From: Bordetella hinzii LMG 13501
Lineage (GTDB): Bacteria > Pseudomonadota > Gammaproteobacteria > Burkholderiales > Burkholderiaceae_B
DNA length: 64,000 nt
Assembly (NCBI RefSeq): GCF_001548475.1
Contig: NZ_LRUJ01000003.1
Span: forward strand, 167,139 to 231,138
Direction of reading: 5' to 3'
Below, in pieces: positions 1 through 11,483 of this stretch. Both the position numbers and the translations under genes were made by a program. The notes beneath the pieces were generated by a model. The model made no database searches, was not told where the DNA came from, and saw only the letters and a list, made by a program, of their open reading frames with translations. Numbering within the stretch: the first letter of the stretch is position 1; each line of letters starts with the position of its first letter.

Positions 1-1197
1 GGCAACTGCGGCATCAGCGCCTCGCCGGTCAGCCTGAAAGGCGAGCCGCCCGACCCCATGAATCTCCTGGGCGCCGCGGACGATTTCCGCTATCCCAGCT
101 TCGCCGCCTATACCGCCGCCGTGGACGCCGCGCGTCCGGCCGTCAATGTGGCCGCCCTGGTCGGGCATACGGCCTTGCGCAACAACCACATGGACCGCCT
201 GGACCGCAGCGCGAGCGCCACCGAAATCGAGGGCATGCGCGCGCAGCTGCGCGAAGCGCTGGCGCATGGCGCCATCGGCCTGAGTACCGGGTTGGCCTAT
301 GCCTCGGCCTTCCAGGCCAGCACCGATGAAGTCAAGGCGCTGGCCGAGGAGCTCGATGTCCACGGCGCGCTCTACACCACCCATCTGCGCTCGGAATTCG
401 CGGAAATCCTGGAGGCCATGCAGGAGGCCTTCGACATCGCCCTGCACGCCCGGGTCCCCGTGGTGGTGTCGCATCTCAAGTGCGCCGGCGCCGGCAACTG
501 GGGCCGCAGCGGCGAGGTCCTGTCCCTGCTGGACACCGCCGGGCGCATGCAGCCGGTGGGCTGCGACTGCTATCCGTACTCGGCCAGCTCCTCCACCCTG
601 GACCTGAAGCAGGTCACGGCCGACTTCGACATCGACATCACCTGGTCCACGCCCTGCCCCGAGAAGGCCGGCCGCAAGCTGGCCGACATCGCCGCGGATT
701 GGGGCATCAGCCTGCTGGAAGCGGCCAGGCGGCTGCAGCCGGCCGGCGCCGTCTACCACGGCATGCACGAAGACGATGTACGGCGCGTGCTCTCGCACCG
801 CCTGACCATGATAGGGTCGGACGGGCTGCCCAACGATCCGCTGCCGCATCCCCGCCTGTGGGGCGCGTTTCCGCGCGTGCTGGGCCATTACAGCCGCGAC
901 CTGAAATTGTTCCCGCTGCAAGAGGCGGTGCACAAGATGACCGGCTTGTCGGCGCGCCGCTTCGGCCTGGCCGGACGCGGCGAAATCCGCGTCGGCCATC
1001 ACGCCGACCTGGTGCTTTTCAACCCGGCCACCGTGGCCGACCGCGGCACCTTTATCGAGCCGGTACAACCCGCGGCCGGCATCGAAGGCGTCTGGGTCAA
1101 CGGCGTGCTGTCGTATTGCCAGGGCCGGGCCACCGGGGAGCGCGCCGGCCGCTGGCTGCCGCGCGCCGGTGACCTGCGCCGCGGCTTCGCCCCCTGA
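1..1197 (+). CDS. D-aminoacylase / N-acyl-D-amino-acid deacylase, 5' end missing
   Basis: Zinc amidohydrolase that removes N-acyl groups from D-amino acids. The reading frame is open from base 1, so the N-terminal part lies outside the window. The first visible residues, GNCGISASPV, match the metal-binding Cys region of D-aminoacylases. Downstream are HLRSE and VVSHLKCAG (metal and substrate residues of the family), IGSDGLP (catalytic Asp loop) and a C-terminal beta-sandwich typical of amidohydrolases (GHHADLVLFNP). The gene ends 21 bp before ridA, so the two are probably cotranscribed. The RidA partner would deal with imine by-products of the freed amino acids. The exact acyl or amino acid specificity cannot be read from the sequence. 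Confidence 0.88.
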   Translation, partial: GNCGISASPVSLKGEPPDPMNLLGAADDFRYPSFAAYTAAVDAARPAVNVAALVGHTALRNNHMDRLDRSASATEIEGMRAQLREALAHGAIGLSTGLAYASAFQASTDEVKALAEELDVHGALYTTHLRSEFAEILEAMQEAFDIALHARVPVVVSHLKCAGAGNWGRSGEVLSLLDTAGRMQPVGCDCYPYSASSSTLDLKQVTADFDIDITWSTPCPEKAGRKLADIAADWGISLLEAARRLQPAGAVYHGMHEDDVRRVLSHRLTMIGSDGLPNDPLPHPRLWGAFPRVLGHYSRDLKLFPLQEAVHKMTGLSARRFGLAGRGEIRVGHHADLVLFNPATVADRGTFIEPVQPAAGIEGVWVNGVLSYCQGRATGERAGRWLPRAGDLRRGFAP

Positions 1198-1218
1198 TAT
1201 CCCCTTGAGGAGACCCCC

Positions 1219-1629
1219 ATGACAACCCCTCTTCCAGACCGCAACGGCATCACGCGCTATGGCGTGGCCGGCGGCACCGGCCAAGGCGGCCAGCACATGC
1301 CCTTCGCGCGCGCCGTCCAGGCCGACGGCTGGCTCTACGTGTCCGGGCAAGTGCCCATGCAGAATGGCGAGGTCGTCGAAGGCGGCATCATCACCCAGTC
1401 GCACGTGGCCATCCGCAACCTGCTGGCCATCCTCGACGAGGCCGGTTATGGCGCCGAGCACATCGTGCGCTGCGGCGTCTGGCTGGACGACCCGCGCGAT
1501 TTCGCCGCCTTCAACAAGGTGTTCCGCGAATACTTCGGCGAGCACCCGCCAGCGCGCGCCTGCGTGGAGTCGCGGCTGGTGGTCGATGCCAAGGTGGAAG
1601 TGGACTGCGTGGCCTACAAGAAGCCCTGA
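1219..1629 (+). CDS. RidA family (YjgF/UK114) enamine/imine deaminase
   Basis: A 136-residue protein of the RidA family, small trimeric proteins that hydrolyse reactive enamine/imine intermediates such as 2-aminoacrylate. The family C-terminal signature is visible (ACVESRLVV followed by KVEVDCVAY), and the central YVSGQVPMQ segment matches the usual YxSGQ motif. The ATG is preceded by a good ribosome-binding site (GAGGAG, about 7 bp upstream). It follows the D-aminoacylase gene closely, a common pairing in Burkholderiales. Many RidA subgroups have uncertain substrates, so a detoxifying role for D-amino acid catabolism is inferred from context. Confidence 0.9.
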   Translation: MTTPLPDRNGITRYGVAGGTGQGGQHMPFARAVQADGWLYVSGQVPMQNGEVVEGGIITQSHVAIRNLLAILDEAGYGAEHIVRCGVWLDDPRDFAAFNKVFREYFGEHPPARACVESRLVVDAKVEVDCVAYKKP

Positions 1630-1657
1630 TCCCCGGGGCCTGCGAGCAGGCCCGGTC

Positions 1658-2286
1658 TTACATCTTCACGACGTCCACGCCCTTGGGCGGGCTGAACTGG
1701 AACTCGGAGGCCGGCAGGCTGGGGTTGGCCTGGATGTTGGAGAGTTCCACGCGCGTGGTCTGGCCGAAGGCGTCGAGCAGTTCGATGCGGGCGGGCAGAT
1801 CGCCGTTCATGCCGATGTCCACCTGCGAGAAGCCCGCGTCGGCGCTGCGCGGCTTGGCGCGCAGCCATTGCAGACCATCGCGGTCCGGCAAGGCGCTGAC
1901 ATTGAAGGCCTGCTCCAGATTGCCCGAGCCGAACAGAATCGCCGCGGGCGACGTGCCGATGGCCTGGTCCACCTTGCGCACGGTCACCTGGGCCAGGTCC
2001 GGGTCGTATTGATAGACCTGTTTGCCATCGGAGATGACCAGCTGCTCATAGGGGCGTGAAACCGACCACTTGAACTTGCCGGGCCGCTGGAAGGCAAAAA
2101 CGCCGCTCTGGGCGGGCTGGGTGCGGCCTTGCGGCCCGACCGTGGCCTGGGTGAAGTTGCCGGTCGCGCCCTGCACCTTGGCCACGAAGGCCTTGAGCTG
2201 GTCCTGGGCCCCGGCGGCCAGCGCCAGGGCGGGGGCGGCGGCCAGCAGCGCGGCGCCGGCCAGGCGGGCAAAAAAACGTCGATTCA

Positions 2287-2287
<1 letters not shown>
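1658..2287 (-). CDS. lolA: LolA, periplasmic outer-membrane lipoprotein carrier
   Basis: Periplasmic chaperone that takes lipoproteins from the LolCDE transporter and delivers them to LolB at the outer membrane. The 209-residue product has a signal peptide (about residues 1-25, ending ALALAAGA). A LolA-type beta-barrel region follows, with the conserved FxxxRPGKFKW segment near residue 70. The start is the ATG that overlaps the ftsK stop codon by one base (TGATG); a longer in-frame reading would begin inside ftsK and lacks a signal peptide. The ftsK-lolA order is conserved in proteobacteria. Confidence 0.93.
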
Positions 2288-6296
<4,009 letters not shown>

Positions 6297-6300
<4 letters not shown>

Positions 6301-6626
6301 AGTGGCTCTTCCTGGCGGTCGCCATCGCCGCCGAGATCGTGGCCACCAGCGCGCTAAAGGCCAGCGACGGCTTCTCGCGCCTGCTGCCCTCGCTGCTCAC
6401 CGTGGCGGGGTATGTGGTGTCCTTCTACTTCCTGTCGCTGACGCTGCGGGAGCTGCCGGTGGGCATCGCCTACGCCATCTGGTCGGGCGTGGGCATCGTG
6501 GTCATCTCGCTCATCGGCGTCTTGCTCTTCCAACAGACGCTGGACCTGGCGGCCATACTGGGCATCGTGCTCATCGTGGCCGGCGTCATCGTGATGAACG
6601 TCTTCTCCAAGTCAGTCGGCCACTGA
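6297..6626 (+). CDS. Small multidrug resistance (SMR) family efflux protein, EmrE-like
   Basis: A 109-residue protein with four predicted membrane helices, the normal size for proton-coupled SMR transporters such as EmrE, SugE/Gdx or MdtIJ. The essential membrane glutamate is present in the first helix (AIAAEIVATS), and the second and third helices carry the typical YxLSLTLRELPVGIAYAIWSG-type sequence. The WSG motif and the drug-type loop point to the EmrE (Qac) subgroup rather than the guanidinium exporters. The start overlaps the Smr gene stop (ATGA). Its real substrate cannot be assigned. Confidence 0.9.
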
Positions 6627-6638
6627 GGCCCGCGGCCC

Positions 6639-8699
6639 TCAGCGCGGCGAGCGCAGGTAGCCGACCAGGGCCCGCGTGGCCGGGTCCGGCGGCGGCGTGA
6701 GCAAGGACACCACGATAATGGTCAGGAAGGCCACCGGCGCGCCGAACACCCCGGCCGCGATGGGCTGTATGCCCCACCACAATTGCACCGGCTCGGTGCG
6801 GGCCACCCCGAACACCCATTCGCGCATCCAGGGCTGGGTATGGGCCATATAGGCGAAAGTCGTCGCCAGGCCCGCCACCATGCCCAGGGTGGCGCCCCAT
6901 TTATTGGCGCGGCGCCAGAAGACGCCCATGACCAGGGCGGGGAAAAACGACGAGGCGGCAAAGGAAAAGGCCGCCGACACCATGAACAGGATGTCGGCCG
7001 GCTTGCGCGCGGCCACCCAGGCCGCGCCAAAGGCGACCAGCAGCAGCAGGATCTTGGACGCCATGACGCGCCGCGCCGCCGACATGCGCGGCGACACCAT
7101 GCGATACCACATATCGTGCGACAGCGAATTGGACAGCGTCAGCAGCAGGCCGTCGGCCGTCGACAGCGCGGCGGCCAGACCGCCGGCGGCCACCAGGCCC
7201 GAGACGACATAGGGCAGCCCGCCGATCTCCGGCATGGCCAGCACCACGACATCGGCTCCCATGCTGATCTCGGAAGCCTGCACGATGCCGTCCCGGTTGA
7301 TGTCCAGCACTTCCAGCAGATTGGCGTCCACCGCGCTCCAGGCATGCACCCAGCTGGGCAGGCTGAGGAAGCTCGTGCCCACCACCTGGGTGTAGATCTC
7401 GTACTTGACCAGCAGCGCCAGGGCCGGCGCCATGAAGTACAGCAGCAGGATGAACAGCAGCGACCAGCATACGGAGCGGCGGGCTTCGGCCACCGACGGC
7501 GTGGTGTATGAGCGCATGAGAATATGCGGCATGCCGGCGGTGCCCAGCATCAGGCAGAGCACCAGCGCCAGGAAGTTGATGCGCATGTTCTCGCGCTCGC
7601 GGGGGTCCTCGGCGGGATAAGGCTCGGCGTGCGGCACCGGCGGCGCGGCCCGGGCCTCGAACACGGCGCGGGCCTGCGACCAGAGTGTGCGCGCGTCCTC
7701 CACGGTGGCGGGGTAGCCGGTCAGTTCGCGCTCCAGCGAGCGAATCTCCACCATGGGCGCGTCCGTGGCGTTCAGGCGGGCCAGGCGGGCGCGGAGCTTT
7801 TCTTTCTCCTCGGCCCAGGAGCCCGGCAGGTTCTGCAGGCGGCTGGCCATTTCGGCGGCCCGCTCCGCCCACAGGTGGCGCACCTCGATTTCATTGGGGT
7901 CAATGACCAGCGCGCGCTCTTTTTCGGTGATCTCCTGCAAAAGCGGCGCACCCGAGAACTGAGGCAAGGGCGCATCGGTATGTTTGACCGACAGCCACAC
8001 CACCGGCACGAGATAGGCGATCACGAGAATGATGTACTGCCCCACCTGTGTCCAGGTGACCGCGCGCATGCCGCCCAGAAAGGAGCAGACCAGCATGCCG
8101 CCCAGGGCCACGAAGATGCCCAGCTCGAAAGAGATGCCGGTCAGGCGGGTGGTGATGATGCCCACCCCGTAGATCTGCGCCACCAGATAGGTGAAGGAAC
8201 ACAGGATGGCGCAGGCCACGCCCGCCAGGCGCGGCATATTGCCGCCATAGCGCACGCCCAGGAAGTCCGGGATGGTGTACTGGCCGAACTTGCGCAGATA
8301 GGGCGCCAGCAGCAGCGCCACGAGCACAAAGCCGCCCGTCCAGCCCATGATGTAGGCCAGCCCGCCGTAGCCCGTCAGGTAAAGCGTGCCCGCCACGCCG
8401 ATGAAAGACGCCACCGACATCCAGTCGGCGGCGGTCGCCATGCCGTTATAGAAGGCCGGTACGCGCCGGCCGGCGACGTAGTACTCCACCTGGTCGGAGG
8501 TGCGGCAGACAATGCCGATGCCGGCATACAGGCTCACGGTGACCAGCAGGAACACATAGCCTATCCAGGCGCGCGGCATGCCCAGCACCTCGGCCAGGGC
8601 AAGCAGCAGGATCAGCAGCACGAAGCCGACGGTGTACAGCGCATAGGTCCAGCGCAAGCGGCGCTCGAATTCCTGCGAGGTCGATCCTGAAAACGGCAT
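6639..8699 (-). CDS. Sodium:solute symporter, large subunit (ActP-like, VC_2705 subfamily)
   Basis: A 686-residue multi-spanning transporter of the SSS family, related to the cation/acetate symporter ActP. It is the enlarged form that pairs with a DUF4212 small subunit. The N-terminal half has the sodium-symporter core (TAADWMSVASFIG, YGGLAYIMGW). A long hydrophilic, coiled-coil-prone insert (about residues 255-355, rich in Glu and Arg) is followed by the second membrane half. Between two membrane segments sits DINRDGIVQASE (residues 466-477), which fits the EF-hand calcium-loop pattern. The ATG overlaps the stop of the small subunit gene by one base; a GTG one codon earlier is also possible. 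Acetate or another short carboxylate is the likely substrate. Confidence 0.88.
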   Translation of the reverse strand: MPFSGSTSQEFERRLRWTYALYTVGFVLLILLLALAEVLGMPRAWIGYVFLLVTVSLYAGIGIVCRTSDQVEYYVAGRRVPAFYNGMATAADWMSVASFIGVAGTLYLTGYGGLAYIMGWTGGFVLVALLLAPYLRKFGQYTIPDFLGVRYGGNMPRLAGVACAILCSFTYLVAQIYGVGIITTRLTGISFELGIFVALGGMLVCSFLGGMRAVTWTQVGQYIILVIAYLVPVVWLSVKHTDAPLPQFSGAPLLQEITEKERALVIDPNEIEVRHLWAERAAEMASRLQNLPGSWAEEKEKLRARLARLNATDAPMVEIRSLERELTGYPATVEDARTLWSQARAVFEARAAPPVPHAEPYPAEDPRERENMRINFLALVLCLMLGTAGMPHILMRSYTTPSVAEARRSVCWSLLFILLLYFMAPALALLVKYEIYTQVVGTSFLSLPSWVHAWSAVDANLLEVLDINRDGIVQASEISMGADVVVLAMPEIGGLPYVVSGLVAAGGLAAALSTADGLLLTLSNSLSHDMWYRMVSPRMSAARRVMASKILLLLVAFGAAWVAARKPADILFMVSAAFSFAASSFFPALVMGVFWRRANKWGATLGMVAGLATTFAYMAHTQPWMREWVFGVARTEPVQLWWGIQPIAAGVFGAPVAFLTIIVVSLLTPPPDPATRALVGYLRSPR

Positions 8700-8962
8700 C
8701 ACTCGCTCCGCTCGGCCCGCGCGTCGGCGCGATTCGTGGCAAAAGCGTAGATGGCGATGATGATGAGATAGGCCGCTGGCGCGCCGTAGGCCGCCATCCA
8801 GAAGGCGAATGGCCAGCCGAAGAAGTCAAAACTCCATTGGCGGGCGAAATAGGCGGGAACGAAAGTCAGTGCGGCCCAGATGGCCAGCAACAGGCCGATG
8901 AGCCGCAGGTTGCGGCGCCAATAAGGTGTGGAGGAGGTGCTTGCATCGCGAGTCTCTGGCAT
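8699..8962 (-). CDS. DUF4212 protein, small subunit of sodium:solute symporter
   Basis: An 87-residue protein with two membrane helices. It belongs to the DUF4212 family, always encoded just upstream of the large ActP-like symporter. The family features YWRRNLRLIGLLLAIW and a second helix with FGWPFAFWMAAYGA are present. The chosen ATG gives the family length; an upstream in-frame Met lacks a ribosome-binding site. One-base overlap with the large subunit gene implies coupled synthesis. Its contribution to transport is not established. Confidence 0.88.
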   Translation of the reverse strand: MPETRDASTSSTPYWRRNLRLIGLLLAIWAALTFVPAYFARQWSFDFFGWPFAFWMAAYGAPAAYLIIIAIYAFATNRADARAERSE

Positions 8963-9029
8963 CGCTTTCCGTTCTTGTGCGCGGAACGCGCAGCCTGGCT
9001 GCAACCCTAGCATGGCGTCCCGGAAGCGA

Positions 9030-9059
9030 CAACGGCCGGCACCTAGGTGCCAGCCGTTG
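9030..9059. repeat. Strong inverted repeat (7+6 bp arms)
   Basis: CAACGGC and GGCACC arms pair with GGTGCC and GCCGTTG around a TA centre, with one opposed mismatch. On the plus strand it is followed by a T-rich stretch (TTTACTTTTTATTTT), so it could act as a terminator. On the minus strand it would lie in the leader of the DUF4212 symporter transcript. Confidence 0.6.
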
Positions 9060-9097
9060 CGCGTTTACTTTTTATTTTGGGTACTGCTTCATTTTTT

Positions 9098-9119
9098 AAC
9101 CGGTGCCGCCGGTTTTTTT
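9098..9119 (+). terminator. Intrinsic terminator-like hairpin with no upstream plus-strand gene
   Basis: AACCGG-TGCCG-CCGGTT followed directly by a T run (to 9119). The orientation is plus, but no plus-strand protein gene precedes it within 2 kb, since the nearest plus gene ends at 6626. It may end a small non-coding transcript starting in the same intergenic region. Confidence 0.55.
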
Positions 9120-9232
9120 CTGCCCATGCAGGGCTTGTCTCCTCACCTGCATGGGACGAAATTCTGCACCAGATACGGGCTTGCCACACTAGGGGAATGC
9201 CCTAATTCGGCGCATTTATTTCTATATAACGC

Positions 9233-9247
9233 GCACCACATTGGTGC
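9233..9247. promoter_or_regulatory. NtrC-like palindromic site (GCACCA-N3-TGGTGC)
   Basis: GCACCACATTGGTGC is a perfect 6-3-6 dyad and agrees with the enterobacterial NtrC consensus GCACYA-N3-TRGTGC. No -24/-12 sigma-54 element was recognised nearby, so it might act at a distance, or bind another regulator. Confidence 0.45.
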
Positions 9248-9373
9248 ATTTCATGACAGAACACTGAAATTCCCTGCTTCAGAAGCGATTTTCGGGCCGG
9301 AAGCGCCGTTCGACAGGATCGCCCGCTGGCCGTGCCCCATTTTGGGGCGGCGCGGCCGGCGCCGGCTTCGGTG

Positions 9374-9394
9374 CATTTTTATATCGCGTTTACA
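9374..9394 (+). promoter_or_regulatory. Putative KdpE-binding box upstream of the kdp operon
   Basis: The direct repeat TTTATA-N5-TTTACA, within CATTTTTATA...TTTACACGC, closely resembles the KdpE site of the E. coli kdpFABC promoter as I recall it. It lies about 100 bp before the first small ORF of the operon, whose last genes encode KdpD and KdpE, so potassium-limitation control by the operon's own two-component system is expected. Confidence 0.65.
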
Positions 9395-9496
9395 CGCTCC
9401 CGCCCAAGCTTTATCCCGTTTTTATCCCCCCTTTCTTAATCTGCCGGCCATACCCCTGCCGGGGTCAATTCGGGCGCGCGCGCCGGGAGAACGAAA

Positions 9497-9595
9497 GTGG
9501 ATTTTCTTTATGTTGCCTTGCTGGGTCTGTTCGCGGTCCTGACCTGGGGGCTGGTCTATTTCTGCGCCGCGCTCAAGGAAGGGGAACGCTCATGA
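9497..9595 (+). CDS. 32-aa membrane peptide at the head of the kdp operon
   Basis: A GTG-initiated ORF of 32 codons with one hydrophobic helix ([20 protein letters not shown]) ending in a short charged tail. A purine-rich stretch (GAGAACGAAA) precedes the GTG. Its stop overlaps the kdpF start (ATGA), and kdpF in turn overlaps kdpA. I recall similar short one-helix ORFs before kdpF in other proteobacteria, but I know no function. It may be an accessory subunit of the KdpFABC pump or a regulatory peptide. A non-coding leader is the alternative. Confidence 0.6.
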   Translation: MDFLYVALLGLFAVLTWGLVYFCAALKEGERS

Positions 9596-9681
9596 ACGGG
9601 CTCTACCTGGTCAGCGGCGCCTGCGCCGTGCTGCTGGGCGTGTATTTGCTGATCGCCCTGTTCAAGCCGGAGAAATTCTGA
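9592..9681 (+). CDS. kdpF: KdpF, small subunit of the KdpFABC potassium pump
   Basis: A 29-residue single-helix peptide (starts MNGLYLVSG, ends LFKPEKF) with the typical KdpF ending FKPExF. KdpF stabilises the KdpABC complex in the inner membrane. The gene overlaps the preceding small ORF by four bases and kdpA by one base (TGATG), as expected for tightly coupled subunits. Confidence 0.9.
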   Translation: MNGLYLVSGACAVLLGVYLLIALFKPEKF

Positions 9682-11465
9682 TGGACAGCCAATTCTTCGG
9701 CCTGCTGGCCTTGTACCTCATCCTGCTGCTCGGCCTGGCGCCCGTGCTGGGCCGCTATATCCGGCGCGCGATGGAAGACGGGCGCTATGCGGCCACGGCC
9801 TGGGGCCGCTGGGCCGAGCGCCTGTTCTACCGCGCCGCCGGCGTGGACCCCGGCCGGGAAATGCACTGGCGGCAGTACGCGGTGGCGGTGCTGCTGTTCA
9901 ATGTGCTGGGCCTGGCGGCCGTCTACGCGCTACAGCGCCTGCAGGGCTCGCTGCCCCTGAATCCAGCTGGCATGGGCGCCGTGTCGCCGGACTCCGCCTT
10001 CAACACCGCCATCAGCTTTGTCGCCAACACGAATTGGCAAGGCTATGGCGGCGAATCCACCATGGGCTATCTGACCCAAATGCTGGCGCTCACGGTGCAG
10101 AACTTCCTGTCGGCGGCCACCGGCATCTGCGTGCTGTTTGCCTTGATACGCGGCCTGGCGCGTCATGGCTCGGCCACGGTCGGCAACTTCTGGGTGGACG
10201 TCACGCGCAGCACGCTCTATGTGCTGCTGCCCCTGGCCCTGGCGCTGGCCCTGGCCCTGGTCAGCCAGGGCGTGATCCAGAACACCTCGGCCTATCAGGA
10301 GGTCGCCACGCTGCAGGCCCAGCCCTATGACGCCCCGCGGCTGGACGCCAACGGCCAGGCGCTCAACGACGCGGCGGGCAAACCGCTGACCGATCCGGCC
10401 ATCGCCCGGACGCAGACGCTGGCCATGGGCCCGGTGGCTTCGCAGGAAGCCATCAAGATGCTGGGCACCAATGGCGGCGGTTTCTTCAACGCCAACTCGG
10501 CCCATCCCTACGAGAACCCGACGGCGCTGTCCAATCTGCTGGAGATGCTGGCCATCCTCATCATTCCCGCCGCGCTGTGCTTCAGCTTCGGGGAGATGGT
10601 GGGCAACCGGCGCCAGGGTATCGCCATCCTGGCCGCCATGACGCTGCTGTTCATCGCCTTTGCCTGGCTCACCCAGTCCTCCGAACAGACGCTCACGCCC
10701 GCACTGGCCCATCTGCCGGCCGACGCGGGGCTGGGCAATATGGAAGGCAAGGAAAGCCGCTTCGGCGTGCCGGCCTCCGCGCTGTTCGCCGTCGTCACCA
10801 CGGCGGCCTCCTGCGGCGCGGTCAACGCCATGCACGATTCCCTCTCGGCGCTGGGCGGCCTGGGTCCCATGCTGCTCATGCAATTGGGCGAGGTCGTATT
10901 CGGCGGCGTGGGCTCGGGCCTGTACGGCATGCTGGCCTTCGCGCTGCTGGCCGTGTTCATCGCCGGGCTCATGATCGGCCGCACACCGGAATACCTCGGC
11001 AAGAAAATCGAGGCCTACGACATGAAGATGGTGTCCATCGTCGTGCTGGCCACCCCCTTCCTCGTGCTCATGGGCACGGCCCTGGCCATCAGCCTGCCCG
11101 CCGGCCTGGCCGGCCTCCTCAACCCCGGCGCGCATGGCTTTTCCGAGGCGCTCTATGCGCTGTCCTCGGCGGCCAACAACAACGGCAGCGCCTTTGCCGG
11201 CCTGTCCGCCAACACGCCCTTCTACAACGTCCTGCTGGGCCTGGCGATGTGGTTCGGCCGCTTCGCCATCATCGTCGCCATCCTGGCCCTGGCCGGCTCC
11301 CTGGCCGCCAAGAAACGCCTGGCCGACAGCGCGGGCAGCATGCCGACGACCGGCCCGCTGTTCGTGGTGCTGCTGATCGGCGCCGTCTTGCTGGTGGGCG
11401 CGCTGACCTATGTGCCCGCCCTGGCGCTGGGCCCGGTCGCCGAGCACCTGCAGCCCCGCCTCTAA
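9681..11465 (+). CDS. kdpA: KdpA, potassium-binding and translocating subunit
   Basis: Channel-like subunit of the high-affinity potassium ATPase, 594 residues with about ten membrane helices, related to Trk/Ktr channels. Selectivity-filter loops are visible: [14 protein letters not shown] in the first repeat, [17 protein letters not shown] in the second, [15 protein letters not shown] in the third and [13 protein letters not shown] in the fourth. Length and motifs are complete. It sits between kdpF (one-base overlap) and kdpB (18-bp gap). Confidence 0.97.
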   Translation: MDSQFFGLLALYLILLLGLAPVLGRYIRRAMEDGRYAATAWGRWAERLFYRAAGVDPGREMHWRQYAVAVLLFNVLGLAAVYALQRLQGSLPLNPAGMGAVSPDSAFNTAISFVANTNWQGYGGESTMGYLTQMLALTVQNFLSAATGICVLFALIRGLARHGSATVGNFWVDVTRSTLYVLLPLALALALALVSQGVIQNTSAYQEVATLQAQPYDAPRLDANGQALNDAAGKPLTDPAIARTQTLAMGPVASQEAIKMLGTNGGGFFNANSAHPYENPTALSNLLEMLAILIIPAALCFSFGEMVGNRRQGIAILAAMTLLFIAFAWLTQSSEQTLTPALAHLPADAGLGNMEGKESRFGVPASALFAVVTTAASCGAVNAMHDSLSALGGLGPMLLMQLGEVVFGGVGSGLYGMLAFALLAVFIAGLMIGRTPEYLGKKIEAYDMKMVSIVVLATPFLVLMGTALAISLPAGLAGLLNPGAHGFSEALYALSSAANNNGSAFAGLSANTPFYNVLLGLAMWFGRFAIIVAILALAGSLAAKKRLADSAGSMPTTGPLFVVLLIGAVLLVGALTYVPALALGPVAEHLQPRL

Positions 11466-11483
11466 TTCCATGGATCGTCCATC

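Larger units (their letters stand above)
8963..9496. other. 534-bp intergenic region between symporter genes and kdp operon
   Basis: No convincing protein gene. The region is noticeably more AT-rich in its middle than its neighbours and holds several inverted repeats: 9030-9059, 9098-9114 (terminator-like), 9123-9155, 9233-9247 (NtrC-like) and 9334-9348 (GCCCCATTTTGGGGC). It ends with a KdpE-like box at 9374-9394. It must contain the divergent promoters for the symporter pair and the kdp operon. Confidence 0.7.
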
